Source of the DNA: Enterobacter hormaechei ATCC 49162
GTDB taxonomy: Bacteria; Pseudomonadota; Gammaproteobacteria; Enterobacterales; Enterobacteriaceae
Direction: 5' to 3'
NCBI RefSeq assembly: GCF_001875655.1
Contig: NZ_MKEQ01000002.1
Location: 1-64,000, forward strand
DNA: 64,000 bases
In this document: positions 16,396-25,850 of the stretch, piece by piece
Position numbering within the stretch: position 1 is the first letter of the stretch
Layout: every line of letters begins with the position of its first letter
Position numbers and translations under genes: made by a program
The notes under the pieces: model-generated
What the model was told of the DNA's origin: nothing
Database searches by the model: none
What the model saw: the letters and a program-made list of their open reading frames with translations, nothing else

Positions 16396-16865
16396 GATGG
16401 TGTTCCCTGGTTGAAAAGTGTGGTTAATTCTTCCTCGCTCGGCTGGAAGGTGTTCACGCGGCCCGTGGCGAGGGAGGCGTTATCCGCTTGAATGGCGCAT
16501 TCGAAGCTGCCGAAGCGGTCATCCTGCATCAGTCGTTCGATGGTGATGGTCAGCGTGCTGCCTGCGGCAAAATGCCCTGCGTCGCACACCAGCTCGCGCG
16601 CGCCCAGCACCATACCCAGCGCACAGTGCGGCAGCCCTTTTTGCATCCGGTGCCACTCTGACCAGACGCCCACGGTCTGGGCCATCAGCTCCAGCGCAAA
16701 CCAGCCAGGCAGGTTGCCGTCAGCGTCCAGAAACGGGGCCAGAACACCCCGATCGTTCACCGTGACGCGGCAAACGGCGCGGTCATCGGTGACGCTTTCC
16801 ACGCTTTCAAGCAGCAGCATCGGCGTATCGTGAGGAAGATAATCCCCGGGGGGTAAATAGCGCAT
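16392..16865 (-). CDS. apeP: 3-hydroxyacyl-ACP dehydratase (ApeP-like)
   Basis: Hotdog-fold protein of 157 residues matching the FabA/FabZ-like dehydratase group of APE clusters. The central helix holds the pattern NLPGWFALELMAQTVGVW, with an acidic residue in the helix as in FabA/Z enzymes. The start at 16865 is chosen because its A is shared with the TAA of the upstream ketosynthase (TAATG overlap). An open frame further upstream lies inside that gene and is not coding. It forms double bonds of the polyene, together with the ApeI-type dehydratase. Confidence 0.85.
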   Translation of the reverse strand: MRYLPPGDYLPHDTPMLLLESVESVTDDRAVCRVTVNDRGVLAPFLDADGNLPGWFALELMAQTVGVWSEWHRMQKGLPHCALGMVLGARELVCDAGHFAAGSTLTITIERLMQDDRFGSFECAIQADNASLATGRVNTFQPSEEELTTLFNQGTPS

Positions 16866-18031
16866 TATGCCCTCCCCAGCAGAAGGCTGGCGTTGTTGCC
16901 GCCAAACGCGAAAGAGTTCGACAGGATCACCGGTTTTGTCAGCGGTGCGCTCTGGTGCAGTAGGCCGAAGGTGGGCAGGGTGTCGTCCGGCGCGTAGCGG
17001 GAAAAATCCTGCGGTGGCAGCGGCAGGTCTCGGGTCAGGATCAGCCAGCTCAGGGCGGCCTCGGTGATCCCGGCGGCGCCCAGCGTGTGGCCGGTAAGGT
17101 GTTTCGTGGAGCTGCACGGCACGCGGTCGCCAAAGAGGTCGTGGATCACCTGCGCCTCAATGCGATCGTTCAGCGGCGTGGCGGTGCCGTGCAGGTTGAT
17201 ATAGCCGACGTCCGCCGCCGTCATGCCCGCCTCGTTCAGCGCCTGGGTGATGGCGCGGATCGCCCCTTCGCCCTGCGGATGCGGGGCGGAAATATGGTAC
17301 GCATCGCTGGATTCCCCCGCGCCCAGAAGGGCAATCTCGCCCGGCTCGCGGGTCAGCACCATCAGGGCCGCCGCTTCGCCAATGGTGATCCCCCGACGGT
17401 TGCGGCCAAACGGCTCGCACAGGGTCGGGGAGAAGGATTCCAGGCTGTTGAAGCCGTTGACCGGCATGCGGCTCAGGCTGTCGGCCCCGCCGACGATGGC
17501 GACATCCACCAGCCCCGCCTCGATCAGACGACGACCGCTAATGATCGCCCGCGCGCTGGAGGAGCAGGCGGTCGAGATGGTATACGCCGGGCCGTCCAGC
17601 GCCAGCCAGCGGGCAAGAAAGCGCGACGGATCGCCCAGCTCCTGCTGCGGATATTGCCACTGCGTGCTGCGCTCGCCGTTCTGCGCGCGGCGCACGTACT
17701 CATCCCCCTCGTCCAGCCCGGAGGTGCTGGTGCCCAGCACAACCGCCACGCGGTCGCGCCCCACGCGCGCAATGGCCGCATCAACGGCGGGGCGGATTTG
17801 CGCCAGCGCCGCCAGCAGCAGCTGGTTGTTGCGGCTGCGATGGGCGGAAAAAGACTCGGGGACAGGGGGAAGTTCACCCTCCACGCCCCCCAGCACGGCC
17901 TCGGGGAAGCCCTGTAGCCAGCCCGCACGGTGACGCATCCCGGGGGCCACGCCAGCGATCAGGTTCGCCGCAATGTCATCAGCCGAGTTGCCGAGCGCGT
18001 TGACCATGCCAACCGCAGAAAGGTAAATCAT
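16865..18031 (-). CDS. apeO: Aryl polyene ketosynthase (ApeO-like)
   Basis: Ketosynthase of 388 residues with the full triad Cys156 (STACSSSARA), His281 (LHGTATPLND) and His315 (LTGHTLGAAG). In the published APE system ApeO is the catalytic partner of the shortened chain-length factor ApeC. The start at 18031 (MIYLSAVGMVNALG) lies 1 nt from the lipoprotein stop. A longer start would add residues foreign to the family. It is followed by a 1-nt overlap with the dehydratase. Confidence 0.88.
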   Translation of the reverse strand: MIYLSAVGMVNALGNSADDIAANLIAGVAPGMRHRAGWLQGFPEAVLGGVEGELPPVPESFSAHRSRNNQLLLAALAQIRPAVDAAIARVGRDRVAVVLGTSTSGLDEGDEYVRRAQNGERSTQWQYPQQELGDPSRFLARWLALDGPAYTISTACSSSARAIISGRRLIEAGLVDVAIVGGADSLSRMPVNGFNSLESFSPTLCEPFGRNRRGITIGEAAALMVLTREPGEIALLGAGESSDAYHISAPHPQGEGAIRAITQALNEAGMTAADVGYINLHGTATPLNDRIEAQVIHDLFGDRVPCSSTKHLTGHTLGAAGITEAALSWLILTRDLPLPPQDFSRYAPDDTLPTFGLLHQSAPLTKPVILSNSFAFGGNNASLLLGRA

Positions 18032-18032
18032 C

Positions 18033-18611
18033 TCAGTCACCCAGATATTGAATGGTGATGTGGTAGTGAAAAGCGTGCTGCGCAATGCTAATCGGTTCGC
18101 GCCTGCCGTTACGGTTCAGGTAGACAATTTCCGTGACCAGTTTGCCATCGGGGTTGCGCAGTTCGCGTCTGGTGTCAGTATCGTTCAGCGTCCAGCCTTT
18201 CGGCAACTGCGGCCGCCAGGCGCTGAGCGGCCAGTGGCTGAGCATCACGTCGGCCAGCACCTGGCTGGCGGGCGGCAGCTGCGGCATCACAACCGACTGC
18301 TCGGTGTGGATCCCGGTGTCGTCGTAGGTGGCGAGGAACAGGCGGATCCCGACGGAGGAGAGACCGGCAAGCGTCACTTTATCTCCGTCGGCGTTCAGCA
18401 TCACCACCAGCGACTGGGTCTGGCCTTTAAAACTGCCGGTAAGCAACTGCTGCGCGCGGAGAGCAGGCGTGATGCCCGGCGGTGGCAGCGTGACGCGGGT
18501 GCCCGGCTGGAGCCAGGCCTGAGGGCGCGTGTCATCGCGGTTCGTCGTATGGCTACAGCCCGCCAGCAGCAGGGCCATCATCACTGCCGCCAGGCGAATG
18601 AAACGGGTCAT
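18033..18611 (-). CDS. apeN: DUF3261 outer-membrane lipoprotein (ApeN-like)
   Basis: Lipoprotein of 192 residues. A signal peptide with lipobox LLAGC makes Cys19 the lipidated residue. The remainder is a DUF3261 domain, always found in APE-type clusters beside an MMPL exporter and a LolA-like carrier. A part in moving the lipid-linked polyene to the outer membrane is inferred from this association. It overlaps the exporter gene by 4 nt. Confidence 0.85.
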   Translation of the reverse strand: MTRFIRLAAVMMALLLAGCSHTTNRDDTRPQAWLQPGTRVTLPPPGITPALRAQQLLTGSFKGQTQSLVVMLNADGDKVTLAGLSSVGIRLFLATYDDTGIHTEQSVVMPQLPPASQVLADVMLSHWPLSAWRPQLPKGWTLNDTDTRRELRNPDGKLVTEIVYLNRNGRREPISIAQHAFHYHITIQYLGD

Positions 18612-20929
18612 GGTAAGTTCTCTTTGTTAGTCGGCATCGCCAGCGGGGCGAGCAGGAACGCGGTGAAGATACCGCTCACCAGCACAATGCCAAAGCTGCT
18701 GATGGCCTGAGTGGTGCTGAATACCAGCATCCCCAGCGTCAGCAGGGTGGTCATCATAGCGAGGGTAATCGCCAGCATGGAGGTCAGCGGCGTGCCGCGC
18801 GGGTTGCTGAAAAACAGCGTGTAGTTGATGCCAATGCCGAGGACCAGCACCAGCGCCAGCAGGGAAAACAGATTCACCGGATGACCCGTCAAGGCCAGCA
18901 TTGCCAGCCCGCCACCCAGCGACAGCACGGACGGCACCAGCGCCACCAGCCCTTTTCGCCAGCCGAGGCGCACCATCGCGCCGCAGGCAATTACCGCCAG
19001 CGCCACGCCCAGCAGTCCCGTCAACAGCGAGCGGTAGAGCGCAAACAGGCTGTCAAAGCTGGCCTTACGGTCAACCCAGACGACCCCGGGATGACGGGCG
19101 GCCAGCTCGCCAAGTGCGGCGCTGTTTTTCACCCCATCGACCGGCACTAACACGCCGCTTGTGCCGTCCGGCAGCGTCAGCCACAGCAAACGCCAGCCCT
19201 CGCTGGCCGGGCTGGCGAGCCACGCTTCCACGCTGACAGGCATGGCGTTCAGGTTCGGTTCAACGGCGTTCAGCCCGGTGCTTTTCAGCATTTTCATCAC
19301 CGTTGGCGCGGCGTTACGCAGCAGATGCAGATCGCTTTTCTGCCGCGCCAGCGAATTCAGCGGCAGGGTACGCCAGCGGGTAAATGCCCCCGCCTGTTGC
19401 GCCTGCGCCAGCGCCGGGGTAAATGCCTCCAGCCGCTCCAGCGTTTCCTGCGCCGACGCGCCGTACACCACGAACCACTTCTGATCGACGTTCTGCCCGG
19501 TCAGGGCGGTGATGGTTTTTTCCTGCGCCAGAATGTCCTGCGGCAACGCCTGAAGCCGGGCGATATCGTCATCCACCCGCAGGCTGGCGATCCCGATGGC
19601 GGAGAGCAGCGCCAGCGCTACCGGCAGCCCGACAGCGAGGGCTTTCCTGTCGCGCCAGGCGTTCAGCCAGCGCTGCATCATCCCTCTCAGGGGAACCGGG
19701 CGGATCGGCATGCCCCGGCACAGCCACGGATGCCAGAAAATTACCGTCAGGCACGAGGCGCTCAGCCCTGCGGCGGCGAACACCGCCATCTGACGAATGC
19801 CGGGGAAGGGGGCCAGCATCATGAAGAGATACGCCACCACGGTGGTCAGCAGCGCCAGCAGCAGCGCGTTACGCACTTTCGCCAGGCTTTGCCAGGGCGA
19901 GTGTTCCGCGCCGTGCACCATCCGTTCCGTGAGGTAGTAAATCGTATAGTCCGCCGAGATGCCGATGATGCTCATGCTCATCACCAGCGTCATCAGGTGC
20001 AGTTCACTGAACAGCAGGAGCGTCACGACCGTCCCCGCCAGCGCGCCGATGGCAATGGAGAGCAGGCTCAGCAGCAGCGGACGCACGGAGCGAAACACCG
20101 ACACAATCAGCAGGATCACCCCGAGCACCGTGGCGACGCCGAGCGTGGAAATATCTTTTTTAGCCTGCTGGCTGGCGTAATCGCTGTAGAACACCGTCCC
20201 GCGCGAGAGCAGCTGCGCCTGTGGATACTGGCTTTTTAGCGCCTTCTGCAACGTGTTAAGGGTGGTCACGAACTGGTGGGTTTGCTGCATATCGAACGAC
20301 GAGCCTGCCAGCTCGCCGTGCAGCAGATACCAGTAGTTCCCGGCCTCGTCTTTTGTCACCAGCCAGCCGTCCATCAGCTGCATCTTCTGGCTGTTCTTCG
20401 CCAGCGCGAGCTGCGCGCCGCGCATCAGCATCAGCGGATCGTTTTGCAGCTCCTTGCCGCTCACGCCGGAAAAGGCGGAGTAGAGCTGGGACAGGATCCA
20501 CTGGGCCTGCGCTTCACCGCCGTTTTGCAGGCGGGCGCGGGTGGCCGGATCGATCAGGCCATTGCGGTGCTGCCAGAAGAAATCTCCCCAGGCCTGTTGC
20601 CCAGCGGCGTCCAGCGGACCTTTTACGACATTCAGCGCCTGGCTGCGTTGCAGCAGGGTTAACCACTGCTGCGCCACGCGCGGGTCCGGCTGTTTGCCGG
20701 GGCTGACCAGCCAGATAAGCTGGCGGTCGAGGCGCTGCATAAATCCGTCGTTGAGGGCGGGAGGGATCGCGCCGAGCGTCTGTTTCGGCAGCATGGCGAG
20801 CACGCTACTGTTCAGCCGTGCGCCGGGCAGCAGCGACAGCAGTACGCCCAGCAGGATCAGGCATACCGCGGCCCACAGCAGCGCCGGGCGCAGGGCGTTA
20901 CGGTGCGGTAAAGCGCTGGCGTTCTGCAT
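18608..20929 (-). CDS. apeM: MMPL/RND-type exporter (ApeM-like)
   Basis: Inner-membrane transporter of 773 residues with the RND/MMPL layout: one N-terminal helix, a large periplasmic domain, five helices (about residues 255-410), then the same unit repeated (about 430-765). The helical bundle contains the SADYTIYYLTE and GINYTLFF signatures of the superfamily. In APE clusters it is thought to carry the lipid-anchored polyene across or out of the inner membrane, handing it to the LolA-like protein encoded 3 nt upstream. The export role rests on context. Confidence 0.9.
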   Translation of the reverse strand: MQNASALPHRNALRPALLWAAVCLILLGVLLSLLPGARLNSSVLAMLPKQTLGAIPPALNDGFMQRLDRQLIWLVSPGKQPDPRVAQQWLTLLQRSQALNVVKGPLDAAGQQAWGDFFWQHRNGLIDPATRARLQNGGEAQAQWILSQLYSAFSGVSGKELQNDPLMLMRGAQLALAKNSQKMQLMDGWLVTKDEAGNYWYLLHGELAGSSFDMQQTHQFVTTLNTLQKALKSQYPQAQLLSRGTVFYSDYASQQAKKDISTLGVATVLGVILLIVSVFRSVRPLLLSLLSIAIGALAGTVVTLLLFSELHLMTLVMSMSIIGISADYTIYYLTERMVHGAEHSPWQSLAKVRNALLLALLTTVVAYLFMMLAPFPGIRQMAVFAAAGLSASCLTVIFWHPWLCRGMPIRPVPLRGMMQRWLNAWRDRKALAVGLPVALALLSAIGIASLRVDDDIARLQALPQDILAQEKTITALTGQNVDQKWFVVYGASAQETLERLEAFTPALAQAQQAGAFTRWRTLPLNSLARQKSDLHLLRNAAPTVMKMLKSTGLNAVEPNLNAMPVSVEAWLASPASEGWRLLWLTLPDGTSGVLVPVDGVKNSAALGELAARHPGVVWVDRKASFDSLFALYRSLLTGLLGVALAVIACGAMVRLGWRKGLVALVPSVLSLGGGLAMLALTGHPVNLFSLLALVLVLGIGINYTLFFSNPRGTPLTSMLAITLAMMTTLLTLGMLVFSTTQAISSFGIVLVSGIFTAFLLAPLAMPTNKENLP

Positions 20930-20932
20930 CGG

Positions 20933-21499
20933 TCAGGCGGGCGTCAGTTGGTGGCGGGAGAGGGCGATATCCGTCGTGTCGCCCTGCTTATCGTTCAGGC
21001 GAATGGATTCCAGATAGATCGCGCCCTTCAAATCCAGGGAGGTAAAAATCTTGTCCAGCGGCGTGGTGATGGGGGTGAGCACCAGCGACCAGCGGCCTTC
21101 GCCCAGGTCTTTGAAATCGATGCGGAAGTTCTCTTCCAGCACCTTGCGGTCGGCCTGGAACAGCGCCCGCAGCAGGTGGTTGAACTGGAACATCTGTGGA
21201 TTAGTGTCGGCGGTAATGGTTTGCGGCGGCTGACCGTTAACGATCTGCACCATCCGTTGGTCATCCAGCAGCAGCGTCATCGGGAACGGCGCTTTTTGAT
21301 CCCACAGCAGGCCATTGTCACGGGCGATCAGCATCTCCCCCTGCGAGCGCAGCGGCTGAGGCATGTCCTTGATGGTGCGGGTCTGCTCAAAGTGCGCGCG
21401 CACCACCGGTTGCTCCGCAAACCGCTGTTGCAGTTCATCCAGCGTCACCGCGCTGACCACCGGGCTTATCAGCAGCGCGAGTAGCGTTATCCATTTCAT
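20933..21499 (-). CDS. apeL: LolA-like outer-membrane lipid carrier (ApeL-like)
   Basis: Periplasmic protein of 188 residues. A signal peptide (MKWITLLALLISPVVSA) precedes a LolA-fold domain with the pattern FEQTRTIKDMPQPLRSQG (about 40-57) seen in LolA-like proteins of APE clusters. The start at 21499 forms an ATGA overlap with the thioesterase; an upstream in-frame ATG lies inside that gene and lacks signal-peptide character. Its likely cargo is the lipid-linked polyene. Confidence 0.86.
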   Translation of the reverse strand: MKWITLLALLISPVVSAVTLDELQQRFAEQPVVRAHFEQTRTIKDMPQPLRSQGEMLIARDNGLLWDQKAPFPMTLLLDDQRMVQIVNGQPPQTITADTNPQMFQFNHLLRALFQADRKVLEENFRIDFKDLGEGRWSLVLTPITTPLDKIFTSLDLKGAIYLESIRLNDKQGDTTDIALSRHQLTPA

Positions 21500-21918
21500 G
21501 GCGCGATCCCCATACGTTCGAACAGAATGGCCGGGCTGACAAAGCACATCTCCCGGCTTGCTTCCTCCACCGCCACCTGAATGGTGTAGCCGGTGGTGGT
21601 GCGTTTCCCGGTTTGCGCGTCGAAGATTTGATAGGCGATGCGCAGGCGGTTCTCAACCTCTTCAATGTGGGCGCGGACGCGAATGCGCTGCTCGAAAGTC
21701 ACCGCATCGCGGTATTTCACCCGGGTATCCACCACCGGCCAGACGTAGCCGGACGCTTTCATCTGGCGATAGCCGTAGTCAAACTGGTTGAGCAGCGCTT
21801 CGCGGGCAATCTCAAAGTAGCGGAAATAGTTGCCGTGCCACACCACGCCCATCATATCGACGTCGTGGAACGGAACGGTGATTTCAACTTCAGCCGTAAA
21901 GCGGGGATCGGTCAGCAC
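21496..21918 (-). CDS. apeK: Acyl-CoA/ACP thioesterase, 4HBT family (ApeK-like)
   Basis: Hotdog thioesterase of 140 residues in the 4-hydroxybenzoyl-CoA thioesterase/YbgC family. The catalytic Asp lies in PFHDVDMMGVVWHGNYFRYF (about residues 16-35), the typical helix start. In APE synthesis it may release the finished chain or act as editing enzyme; which is not settled by sequence. It lies 3 nt after the glycosyl/acyltransferase and overlaps apeL by 4 nt. Confidence 0.87.
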   Translation of the reverse strand: MLTDPRFTAEVEITVPFHDVDMMGVVWHGNYFRYFEIAREALLNQFDYGYRQMKASGYVWPVVDTRVKYRDAVTFEQRIRVRAHIEEVENRLRIAYQIFDAQTGKRTTTGYTIQVAVEEASREMCFVSPAILFERMGIAP

Positions 21919-21921
21919 CCT

Positions 21922-23613
21922 TTACTCCTTCTCGTTGATCTCTGGCAATTGCCAGAAATCGAAAAAATTAAACCAGTCGAGCGGCGACATGAGCGCGTAA
22001 TGCTCCAGCCGCTGCGCATAGCGGTCGACGGTCTGCTGTAGCGCCTGCTGGCGTTCGCCGCGCGGTAGCAGCAGCGGGTCGGCAAACGGCTCGCAGTGTA
22101 GGGTCAGCTTTCCCTGCTGGCAGAGGGCAAAAATCAGCACCACCGGGCAGCGCAAAATGGAGGCCAGAATAAATGGCCCCTGCGGGAACGGGGCGGGCTG
22201 GCCCATAAATTCGCTCCATATCACTCGCCAGCTGCCGCCGCGCTGCGGGGTAACGGCGATGCGATCGCCCACGATCGCCACCCATTCACCGCGATCCAGC
22301 TTCTCTTTGATGAGGATGGCGGTTTCCGGGCCAATGTCGGTGACCGGCATCAGGTGAATGCCCGCCTGCGGGGCCATCTCCTCCATCACCTGCTTAAAGC
22401 GTCTGGCGTTGTCGCTAAAGACCAGCGCGTTAATGGTTTTCGCCCCTTCGCGCTGGGCCAGCGCCCGGCAGGCTTCCACATCGCCAAGGTGCGACGCGAG
22501 CAGCAGTTTGCCCTGAGGATCGTCCAGTCCCAGCGCCTCCTGCGCGCCTGGCGCAAAGACCAGATCGCGATGGAGTTTCATTTCGCCCCGCCAGCTGGCC
22601 ACTTTATTCAGCATGGCATGACCGAAGCGCAGGAAGTGGGAAAAACTGTTAAGCCGCGCGGGTTGCGGCATTTGCCGCTGTGCTATCACCGTTTTAACCC
22701 GCGCCAGCCACTGCTGCGACGCCAGACGCGCAGAGCGGGCGGTCAGCCAGTAGACGGCGGTAACCGGCCACAGCAGGATGGTGAACGCCTTTCGCCCCAG
22801 CAGCTGCCAGACGCGCAGCATCAGGCGCATGCCCCATAACCCTTTCACCTCCTGCTGCTGCGCCCAGTGCTGCGAGCGGCGACGCATCAGCAGGGAAGGA
22901 ATGCGCGGCAGCATGCCGAGAAACAGACGGGTATGCATCCATGAGATGCGCACGTTGTCTTTCAGGGCATCAAAATGGGATACCCCATCCGGCGGATAGG
23001 TCACGCGGGTGGGCAGAAAATAGCTGGTGTTGCCCTGCCAGTAGAGGCGCACCATCACTTCGGTATCAAAATCCATCCGCCTGCCGAGCGGCGTGTCCGC
23101 CGCAAGGCGCAGGACCGGGGCTATCGGGTAAATGCGAAACCCGCACATGCTGTCTTTGAGTTGCAGGGAGAGGGTTTCAATCCAGACCCAGACGTGGGTG
23201 ATCCAGCGTCCGTACAGGCGCGAACGGGGGATCGAATCATCGTAAACGGGCTGCCCGGAAATGAGCGCATCGGGATGGCGTTCAGCCAGCGCCAGCAGTC
23301 TGGGGATGTCTTCGATAGCGTGCTGCCCGTCAGCGTCCACCTGAACGGCGTGGGTGAAACCGCGATCGGCGCAGGCTTTCAGCCCCTGCATCACCGCCGC
23401 CCCTTTGCCGCTGTTTTCGGCCAGCCGCAGCAGCGTGATTTGCGGATGAGCCGCCGCCAAATCCTCAAGCACACGGCGCGTGGTTTCATCGCTGCCATCG
23501 TCCACCATCAGACAGGGCAGATCGAAAGGCGCGAGGCGCGCCAGCACCGAAGCCATCATCGCCCCGTGGTTGTAGCACGGGATCAGCACGCAGGGACGGA
23601 AGGTTACTGACAT
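21922..23613 (-). CDS. apeJ: Fused glycosyltransferase-2 / lysophospholipid-type acyltransferase (ApeJ-like)
   Basis: Two-domain protein of 563 residues. The N-terminal half (about 1-235) is a GT2 glycosyltransferase with LIPCYNHG and the metal-binding VDADGQH. The C-terminal half (about 300-540) is an LpxL/HtrB-like acyltransferase with an H-x4-E pattern (SHLGDVEA). This fusion is typical of APE clusters, where it is thought to attach sugar and lipid to the polyene and so anchor it in the membrane. It overlaps the dehydratase by 10 nt. Confidence 0.88.
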   Translation of the reverse strand: MSVTFRPCVLIPCYNHGAMMASVLARLAPFDLPCLMVDDGSDETTRRVLEDLAAAHPQITLLRLAENSGKGAAVMQGLKACADRGFTHAVQVDADGQHAIEDIPRLLALAERHPDALISGQPVYDDSIPRSRLYGRWITHVWVWIETLSLQLKDSMCGFRIYPIAPVLRLAADTPLGRRMDFDTEVMVRLYWQGNTSYFLPTRVTYPPDGVSHFDALKDNVRISWMHTRLFLGMLPRIPSLLMRRRSQHWAQQQEVKGLWGMRLMLRVWQLLGRKAFTILLWPVTAVYWLTARSARLASQQWLARVKTVIAQRQMPQPARLNSFSHFLRFGHAMLNKVASWRGEMKLHRDLVFAPGAQEALGLDDPQGKLLLASHLGDVEACRALAQREGAKTINALVFSDNARRFKQVMEEMAPQAGIHLMPVTDIGPETAILIKEKLDRGEWVAIVGDRIAVTPQRGGSWRVIWSEFMGQPAPFPQGPFILASILRCPVVLIFALCQQGKLTLHCEPFADPLLLPRGERQQALQQTVDRYAQRLEHYALMSPLDWFNFFDFWQLPEINEKE

Positions 23614-23954
23614 AAGCGAATCTTCCCGCTGCTGGCGGTGTGGCGCGCGTTACCCGCATGGCGCTGATAGCTAAAGGTCAGCATCTGGCGTTCAGGCTGC
23701 CAGGCAAGGGCCAGCGTGACCGTGTTCTCCGGCAACAGCGGGGCGGCGAACTTTACGTTCTGAATACTGTGAAAACGGTAGCCCGGCGCCAGCGCGCTAG
23801 CGTAATGCATTACCCAGTCGAGCTGGGCGACGCCGGGCAGCAACGGCTGTACGGCGAAATGTCCCTTAAACCAGAGCAGGCCAGGATCAAGATAAAGGGT
23901 TATCTCCAGATGCTGTGGATCGGGCTGGAGGCGCCCGATTTCAGGGATCTTCAT
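23604..23954 (-). CDS. apeI: FabZ-like 3-hydroxyacyl-ACP dehydratase (ApeI-like)
   Basis: Short hotdog protein of 116 residues. The FabZ-type active-site motif is present as GHF...LLPGVAQLDW (about residues 31-47), including the His and the P-G-V turn. In APE systems it is the main dehydratase of the elongation cycle. It overlaps the ligase by 14 nt and apeJ by 10 nt. It is shorter than FabZ (about 150), as usual for this group. Confidence 0.86.
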   Translation of the reverse strand: MKIPEIGRLQPDPQHLEITLYLDPGLLWFKGHFAVQPLLPGVAQLDWVMHYASALAPGYRFHSIQNVKFAAPLLPENTVTLALAWQPERQMLTFSYQRHAGNARHTASSGKIRLCQ

Positions 23955-25287
23955 GAAACAACTCCTGTAGTTGCGCAGTCACGCGCTTGTTCATGCTGTT
24001 GACCGGAATTTCATCGACGATCCGCCAGTAGCGCGGCACGGCAACCGGTTCAAGCCAGGGGCGAAGGGCGCGACGCCAGGCAAGCACCTGCGCTTTTTTG
24101 CCCTGGTCGTGTTGCTGACGCGCCGCTTCATTCAATACCAGCAACACGCCGATGCCCTGACGCCCGCCGCGCGTCACCGTCAGCGCGGCGGCCTCGCGGA
24201 TGCCGTCCAGCGCCAGCAGGCGGCGCTCAATGTCATCGAGCGAAATGCGTTTATCTTCGAGTTTAACCACCCGACCGCGACGCCCGACGAGGCTGAACTG
24301 CCCGTCAGCCGTGAAGTGCAGAATATCATCCAGCGCGATCCCTTCCGCCTCGGGGATCAGCGGCGACGTCACGCGATCGCCGTGAAACGCCACGCCGGGG
24401 AAAGGCTGCCAGCGCGTGCTTTCCTCCTGACGGTAGCGCCAGGCCATAACCCCCGTTTCCGTACTGCCGTATATTTCATCCGGCCAGACGTTGAGCCAGG
24501 CCTGAACCGCAGTGACCTCCTGCCAGGGCAGCGCGCCGCCAGCGGAGAAGAGCAGGTTAACGGGGGGCGGCGTCAGCGATTCGTCCAGCCGCTTAAGGAA
24601 CGCCGGGCTGCTGATGAAAAGATAGCGTTTATCGCCGGGAAGGGCAGAGAGCTGCTCGGCATAGTTGAGCAGGCTGGCATGCAGCGGCAGGCCGAGCGCC
24701 ATGGGTAAGACGACACGGAACGTCAGGCCGTACAGGTGGTGCAGCACCACGGAAGCCACGACGTGACAGCCCGCCAGACGTTCACCAAAATGCGCCGCCA
24801 GCAGACGCGCCTCACGATCCAGGCTGATAACCGGCTTACACACCCGCTGCGGCGCGCCGGTCGAGCCGGAGGTGTAAAGCTCAATCGTGCGCATCTCATC
24901 GATGGCAGGCAGCGGTGAAAAGGGATGGCCTGCCCGCTGAGCGGAAGTCACCCGCCGCTGTCGCCCCTGAAAATCGAGCGTGGTGTCGCTCAGGATGCCG
25001 CTGAACAGTGCCCGCTGTTCGTTAAGCTGCGCCGCCCGGCTGTGGCCGGGGAGGACGGGCGTTTTCCCCGCATGCAGCGTTGCCAGCAGGGCGACAATAA
25101 ACAGATAGCCGTCTTCAAAACACAGCGCCCAGCGCTCGCCATCTTCATGACGCAGCGTGTCGACCAGCTGAGTGACGTCGTGGCGCAAATCGCCAAGCGT
25201 CCAGAGGCGGTCGTCACGCCAGGCGACAGGGGTGTCGTCAGGGCGGGGCGCACTGAGCCACTGGCTAAGCGGAAGGGGGTTAAACAT
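23941..25287 (-). CDS. apeH: AMP-dependent acyl ligase (ApeH-like, starter activation)
   Basis: Adenylate-forming enzyme of 448 residues. The P-loop motif YTSGSTGAPQRV is followed by YGSTETGVMAWR and the C-terminal hinge/lysine region (EDKRISLDDIE, PVNSMNKRVT). In the published system ApeH loads 4-hydroxybenzoate onto a carrier protein to start the polyene. No aromatic ammonia-lyase gene is nearby, so the aromatic acid probably comes from general metabolism (for example UbiC). It overlaps the membrane-protein gene by 8 nt. Confidence 0.87.
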   Translation of the reverse strand: MFNPLPLSQWLSAPRPDDTPVAWRDDRLWTLGDLRHDVTQLVDTLRHEDGERWALCFEDGYLFIVALLATLHAGKTPVLPGHSRAAQLNEQRALFSGILSDTTLDFQGRQRRVTSAQRAGHPFSPLPAIDEMRTIELYTSGSTGAPQRVCKPVISLDREARLLAAHFGERLAGCHVVASVVLHHLYGLTFRVVLPMALGLPLHASLLNYAEQLSALPGDKRYLFISSPAFLKRLDESLTPPPVNLLFSAGGALPWQEVTAVQAWLNVWPDEIYGSTETGVMAWRYRQEESTRWQPFPGVAFHGDRVTSPLIPEAEGIALDDILHFTADGQFSLVGRRGRVVKLEDKRISLDDIERRLLALDGIREAAALTVTRGGRQGIGVLLVLNEAARQQHDQGKKAQVLAWRRALRPWLEPVAVPRYWRIVDEIPVNSMNKRVTAQLQELFHEDP

Positions 25288-25840
25288 CGTTTTTCATCAC
25301 CCGTTGTCGCACCAGCCACTCGACGGCCATCAGCGTGCCCATCAGGAGATAGGCAATCATCCCGTTCCACAGCGTCCACAGACGTATGTCCGCATGTAAA
25401 ACGGTAAACAGCGCGATGGCTCCGTTGACGATAAAAAACACGCACCATATCTGGGTAACCCGGCGCGTGTACCGTATCCCGACGGGGGAAAGATCCGGTT
25501 CACGCAGGCGCGCCAGCCGTTCGACGACAGGCATAGCCGTCCACAGCGAACCGCCAAACACCACCAGCATCACCAGATTCACCACCACCGGATAAAACAG
25601 CACCCACTGGTGCGCGTCCAGGATGTAGCTCGCTGCGCAAAGCACAATGCCAGCCAGCGCCACGCTCACGAAAAGATAACGCAGGGGGCCGCCCTGCCGA
25701 CGGGCCTGGCAGACGCGCAACAGCAGCACCAGCGCCATCACGGGCAGTATCCCGTGCAGGCTGTTATTCGCCAGCCCAAAGCCGATCAGAAACGGCCATG
25801 CCAGCAGCATCAGTCCTGTCAGGGCGGGAAGGATCGGCAT
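25280..25840 (-). CDS. apeG: COG4648-type membrane protein (ApeG-like)
   Basis: Hydrophobic protein of 186 residues with about five to six transmembrane segments. No enzymatic motif is visible, and the function of this APE-associated family is unknown to me. The start at 25840 (MPILPALTGL) is 10 nt after the carrier-protein stop; a longer open frame overlapping that gene is not coding. It overlaps the ligase by 8 nt, so it belongs to the operon. Confidence 0.8.
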   Translation of the reverse strand: MPILPALTGLMLLAWPFLIGFGLANNSLHGILPVMALVLLLRVCQARRQGGPLRYLFVSVALAGIVLCAASYILDAHQWVLFYPVVVNLVMLVVFGGSLWTAMPVVERLARLREPDLSPVGIRYTRRVTQIWCVFFIVNGAIALFTVLHADIRLWTLWNGMIAYLLMGTLMAVEWLVRQRVMKNDV

Positions 25841-25850
25841 CGAACGCACG

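Noticed and set aside
17087..17917. Long open frame opposite the apeO ketosynthase gene (276 codons, plus strand)
   Set aside because: It lies wholly antisense to a conserved enzyme, has very high Arg/His/Gln content and no domain; typical shadow in GC-rich coding DNA.
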